8,300 nucleotides of DNA. It comes from Paracoccaceae bacterium (GTDB lineage: Bacteria > Pseudomonadota > Alphaproteobacteria > Rhodobacterales > Rhodobacteraceae). The translations under genes and the position numbers were made by a program. Below the pieces are notes generated by a model. That model was not told where the DNA came from and searched no databases. It was given only the letters and a program-made list of their open reading frames with translations. Location: positions 4,836 through 13,135 of the forward strand of contig DQCI01000077.1 of assembly GCA_003545125.1 (NCBI GenBank). Direction: 5' to 3'. This document shows positions 6,486-8,300 of the stretch, in pieces; position 1 is the stretch's first letter; each line of letters begins with the position of its first letter.

Positions 6486-7266
6486 CCGAGACCCCGATCC
6501 GGATGACACGACGCGGCGCGGTGTTGGAAGTGACCCTTGACCGGCCCAAGGCCAACACCATCGACCTTGCCACCTCGCGGCGCATGGGCGAGGTGTTCAT
6601 GGCGTTTCGCGACGATCCCGGTCTGCGGGTCGCTTTGCTGACGGCGGCGGGAGAGAAGTTCTTTTGCCCCGGCTGGGATCTGAAGGCCGCCGCCGACGGC
6701 GATGCGGTCGACGGCGATTATGGCGTCGGCGGGTTCGGGGGCTTGCAGGAGCTGCGCGGTCTCAACAAGCCGGTGATCGCAGCGGTCAACGGCATCTGCT
6801 GCGGCGGCGGTTTGGAACTGGCGCTGTCGGCCGACATCATCCTTGCGGCCGACCACGCGAGCTTCGCCCTGCCGAGATCTGCTCCGGCACCGTCGCCGAC
6901 GCCACCAGCCTCAAGCTCCCCAAGCGCATCCCCTTTCACATCGCGATGGAGATGCTGCTCACCGGACGCTGGCTCGATGCGGAGGAAGCGGCGCGCTGGG
7001 GGCTGGTCAACCGTGTTGTCGCGGCCGGAGGGCTGCTGGACGAGGCGCGGCGGCTTGCCGACGAGTTGGCCGCCGGCCCACCGCTCGTCTTCGCGGCTAT
7101 CAAGGAGATCGTGCGTGAGGCAGAGGACATGAAGTTCCAGGACGCGATGAACCGGATCACCAAGAGCCAGTTCCAGACCGTCGAAACGCTCTACCGCTCC
7201 GAAGACCAAGACGAAGGCGCGCGCGCGTTCGCCGAGAAACGCGACCCGGTCTGGAAGGGGCGCTGA
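6482..7266 (+). pseudogene. caiD: CaiD-like carnitinyl-CoA dehydratase / enoyl-CoA hydratase, frameshifted
   Basis: Crotonase-fold enzyme. In carnitine metabolism CaiD hydrates crotonobetainyl-CoA reversibly to carnitinyl-CoA. Codons 1-131 read in one frame ([59 protein letters not shown]). The rest continues in another frame from about 6874 ([40 protein letters not shown], then RVV; ending FAEKRDPVWKGR, as in E. coli CaiD). Adding one G in CTGCCGAG (giving CTG-CCG-GAG) restores a 261-residue protein, the E. coli CaiD length. The break falls exactly at the second of the two catalytic glutamates (E112 intact; E132 at the shift). It may be a true mutation or a base-call error; the two wrecked neighbours favour a true one. 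Without repair the product ends out of frame at 7132. Confidence 0.85.
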
Positions 7267-7368
7267 AGGCAGGACGCCAAGGCCCAGCCGCTGCGGATCC
7301 GTTGTCAAGACGGCGGACTCGTCCAAAAAAATGCGGAGGGCGTGAGTCGGCAAAGCGGCGGCGCCCCC

Positions 7369-7388
7369 CCGGTTTCCTAGGAAACCGG
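7369..7388. repeat. 20-bp perfect palindrome
   Basis: CCGGTTTCCTAGGAAACCGG equals its own reverse complement. A partial copy of its core, GTTTCCTA, recurs at 7417-7424, 46 bp further on. No T-run follows on either strand, so a terminator is unlikely. An operator, or a stem protecting the hydratase transcript's 3' end, is possible. Confidence 0.5.
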
Positions 7389-7405
7389 CCGGGCAGGAGG
7401 CGGCT

Positions 7406-7489
7406 GTGAACAGTCTGTTTCCTATGAATTTCAAGTATGTATGCTCGCACCGGAGGTTAACACTTTGTTCAGGTGTTAAGCGCGGGTGA
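7406..7489 (+). CDS. Possible 27-residue small ORF (weak)
   Basis: GTG at 7406 lies 5 nt after AGGAGG (7395-7400), and the frame stays open for 27 codons to TGA (7487-7489). The peptide would begin MNSLFPMNFKYVCSHRR; it resembles nothing I recognise and has no clear hydrophobic or charged pattern. The ribosome site is good, but chance is a fair explanation for so short a frame. It could equally be a leader, or the start of a gene lost when the neighbouring cluster decayed. Confidence 0.2.
   Translation: MNSLFPMNFKYVCSHRRLTLCSGVKRG
7457..7479. promoter_or_regulatory. Inverted repeat TTAACAC-N9-GTGTTAA
   Basis: Perfect 7-bp arms at 7457-7463 and 7473-7479, separated by 9 nt. The AT-rich arms in a GC-rich genome and the spacing of about 1.5 helical turns between arm centres fit a dimeric regulator site better than a terminator. 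There is no adjacent regulator or intact target gene in the window, so this is only a candidate. Confidence 0.3.
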
Positions 7490-7513
7490 ATGAGGTCGCC
7501 CTGCGGCGGCGAG

Positions 7514-7586
7514 TGTCCCGGCGCCTGGCTCTCCGATCGGATCGCCTTGGTGCCGGCTTGGTCACGCCCGGCAGCCAGGCGGGACA
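7514..7586. repeat. Long bulged inverted repeat downstream of nat
   Basis: TGTCCC (7514-7519) plus GCCTGGCT (7523-7530) pair with AGCCAGGC (7573-7580) plus GGGACA (7581-7586). That makes 14 pairs with a 3-nt bulge on one side and a 42-nt loop that itself contains CCGATCGG. It lies 20 nt beyond the stop of the minus-strand acetyltransferase gene, so it could act as a 3' structure for that mRNA. There is no U-run. Confidence 0.4.
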
Positions 7587-7605
7587 CCGGGCTGTTCCGT
7601 CAACG

Positions 7606-8300
7606 TCAGCGGTGCATCGGGGCATGCTCGATCCTGGCCCAGATCCGTGCGACCTCATCGGCGCCGATGTCGAGCCCACATTCCTCGCCGAGCAGATGCC
7701 CAAGGTTTTCCGCCGTCGCGAGGTGGTCCAGCTTCGTCTCCGGTGGCATCCCCCGGGTGAGCGCGCGGTTGAACAGGGCAATGCGCCCCGCGTCGGAATG
7801 GAAAGCCACCATCAGGTTGGCCGAGAACGGCGCGCCCTGCCAGCGGGTGCAGAGGTAATTCGCGGCCTCGAAATCGATGTCGCGCACTGGTGCTGCGTCG
7901 AAAGCGTAGAGCGGCACCCAGGCCTCTCCCGCCTGCCGGTCGAGCGCGGTCTCTCCAGAGGTGGCATCCACCCGGACCCGGTAGGTGCCGTTGGGCGCGG
8001 CCTGTGGCGCCGGTGTCGTCAGACGCACGGGCGCAAGCGCCCCGTGGCCACCAAAGCCGGTGTCACAGAGCCAAATCTCGCCCTCCGCCTCGACGGTGAA
8101 GGCGTGATGACTGCGTGCACCGCTCTGGCCCGCTGGGTCGAACACCCGGGCGAGCACGGCGCGCGGCGCATGTCCGAGCGCCTGGAGCGCATGGCCGTAC
8201 AACGCGTTGTGCTCGAAGCAATAACCGCCACGACGCCCTGCCACGACTTTCGCCGCGACATCTTCAAGCGCGAGGCTCGGAACCCGCCCGAGCAAAGGGC
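7606..8300 (-). CDS. nat: Arylamine N-acetyltransferase (partial, N-terminus outside the window)
   Basis: Cytoplasmic enzyme that moves acetyl from acetyl-CoA to arylamines, hydrazines or arylhydroxylamines. About 230 of the usual 260-280 residues are visible; the frame stays open to the window edge. The first residues seen (LLGRVPSLALEDVAAKVV) correspond to about position 40-45 of the family, so no start should be called here. The catalytic triad is complete: Cys in RGGYCFEHN (codon 8218-8220), His in RSHHAF (8107-8109) and Asp in WLCDTGFGG (8062-8064). The region after ~8000 (YRVRV, WVPLYAFD, DFEAANYLCTRWQGAPFSANLMVAF) matches the family's third domain. It ends at TGA 7606-7608 and is convergent with the hydratase pseudogene. 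Nothing ties it functionally to the sugar operon; bacterial NATs also act on natural aromatic amines. Confidence 0.92.
   Translation of the reverse strand, partial: PLLGRVPSLALEDVAAKVVAGRRGGYCFEHNALYGHALQALGHAPRAVLARVFDPAGQSGARSHHAFTVEAEGEIWLCDTGFGGHGALAPVRLTTPAPQAAPNGTYRVRVDATSGETALDRQAGEAWVPLYAFDAAPVRDIDFEAANYLCTRWQGAPFSANLMVAFHSDAGRIALFNRALTRGMPPETKLDHLATAENLGHLLGEECGLDIGADEVARIWARIEHAPMHR

Larger units (their letters stand above)
7267..7605. other. Intergenic region between convergent genes, rich in inverted repeats
   Basis: No frame here gives a recognisable protein. The region lies between the 3' ends of the hydratase pseudogene and the arylamine N-acetyltransferase gene. About 7405-7480 is visibly richer in A and T than its surroundings. 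The structures I see are entered separately: a 20-bp palindrome, a possible small ORF, a 7-9-7 inverted repeat and a long bulged inverted repeat. There is also an A7 run at 7325-7331 with no hairpin positioned to make it a terminator. Confidence 0.7.

Noticed and set aside
6030..6509. N-terminal 160 codons of the 345-codon minus-strand ORF containing the regulator
   Set aside because: They are the antisense of the dehydrogenase and ligase fragments, so they do not restore the missing DJ-1 domain.
7316..7331. GGACTCGTCC followed by A7 as a terminator
   Set aside because: The stem is only 4 bp and the homopolymer is on the wrong side for termination on either strand.
7490..7858. 122-codon plus-strand ORF overlapping the acetyltransferase gene
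   Set aside because: No ribosome site, no recognisable protein, and mostly antisense of nat, whose triad is intact.
1..8300. CRISPR array, insertion sequence, tRNA or rRNA
   Set aside because: No regularly spaced direct repeats, transposase motifs or structured RNA gene sequences were seen on either strand.

Overview
The window is about two-thirds GC with dense, third-position-GC-biased genes. The gene content (binding-protein-dependent sugar importers, a GlxA-type regulator next to acyl-CoA metabolism) suggests an alphaproteobacterium, most likely of the Rhodobacterales. This placement is inferred from composition and protein character, not from a database search.

Layout. (1) Positions 1-5508 hold one forward operon for a carbohydrate: the C-terminal end of a MurQ-like N-acetylmuramic acid 6-phosphate etherase, a periplasmic sugar-binding protein, two inner-membrane permeases, a Gfo/Idh/MocA-type NAD(P)-dependent sugar oxidoreductase, and a UgpC/MalK-type ATPase. 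Genes overlap or sit close together and most have a clear Shine-Dalgarno sequence. Two gaps inside the operon carry perfect inverted repeats. The gap after the binding-protein gene holds an 18-bp palindrome that includes the stop codon plus a 9-bp-stem hairpin. The gap before the oxidoreductase gene holds two back-to-back perfect palindromes of 24 and 22 bp. Together the genes make a complete ABC importer plus two enzymes, and MurQ points to an amino sugar or a muramic-acid-like sugar as the cargo.

(2) Positions 5472-7266 look like the wreck of a divergent acyl-CoA (carnitine/crotonobetaine-type) gene cluster. In order they hold a 5'-truncated GlxA/AraC regulator on the minus strand, an internal fragment of an acyl-CoA dehydrogenase, the last ~57 codons of an ADP-forming acyl-CoA synthetase (ATP-grasp type) joined in frame to it, and a full-length CaiD-like enoyl-CoA hydratase broken by one missing base at its second catalytic glutamate. 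The simplest explanation is an intact regulator <- -> dehydrogenase-synthetase-hydratase locus that suffered two internal deletions and a point deletion.

(3) Positions 7267-7605 have no recognisable gene but hold an AT-richer patch with a 20-bp palindrome, a 7-9-7 inverted repeat, a possible 27-codon ORF with a good ribosome-binding site, and a long bulged inverted repeat.

(4) Positions 7606-8300 (minus strand) encode most of an arylamine N-acetyltransferase with an intact Cys-His-Asp triad; its start lies beyond the window.

I found no mobile element, CRISPR array, tRNA or rRNA. I see no clearly new biological system. The most notable feature is the decayed acyl-CoA cluster, followed by the intra-operon palindromes.
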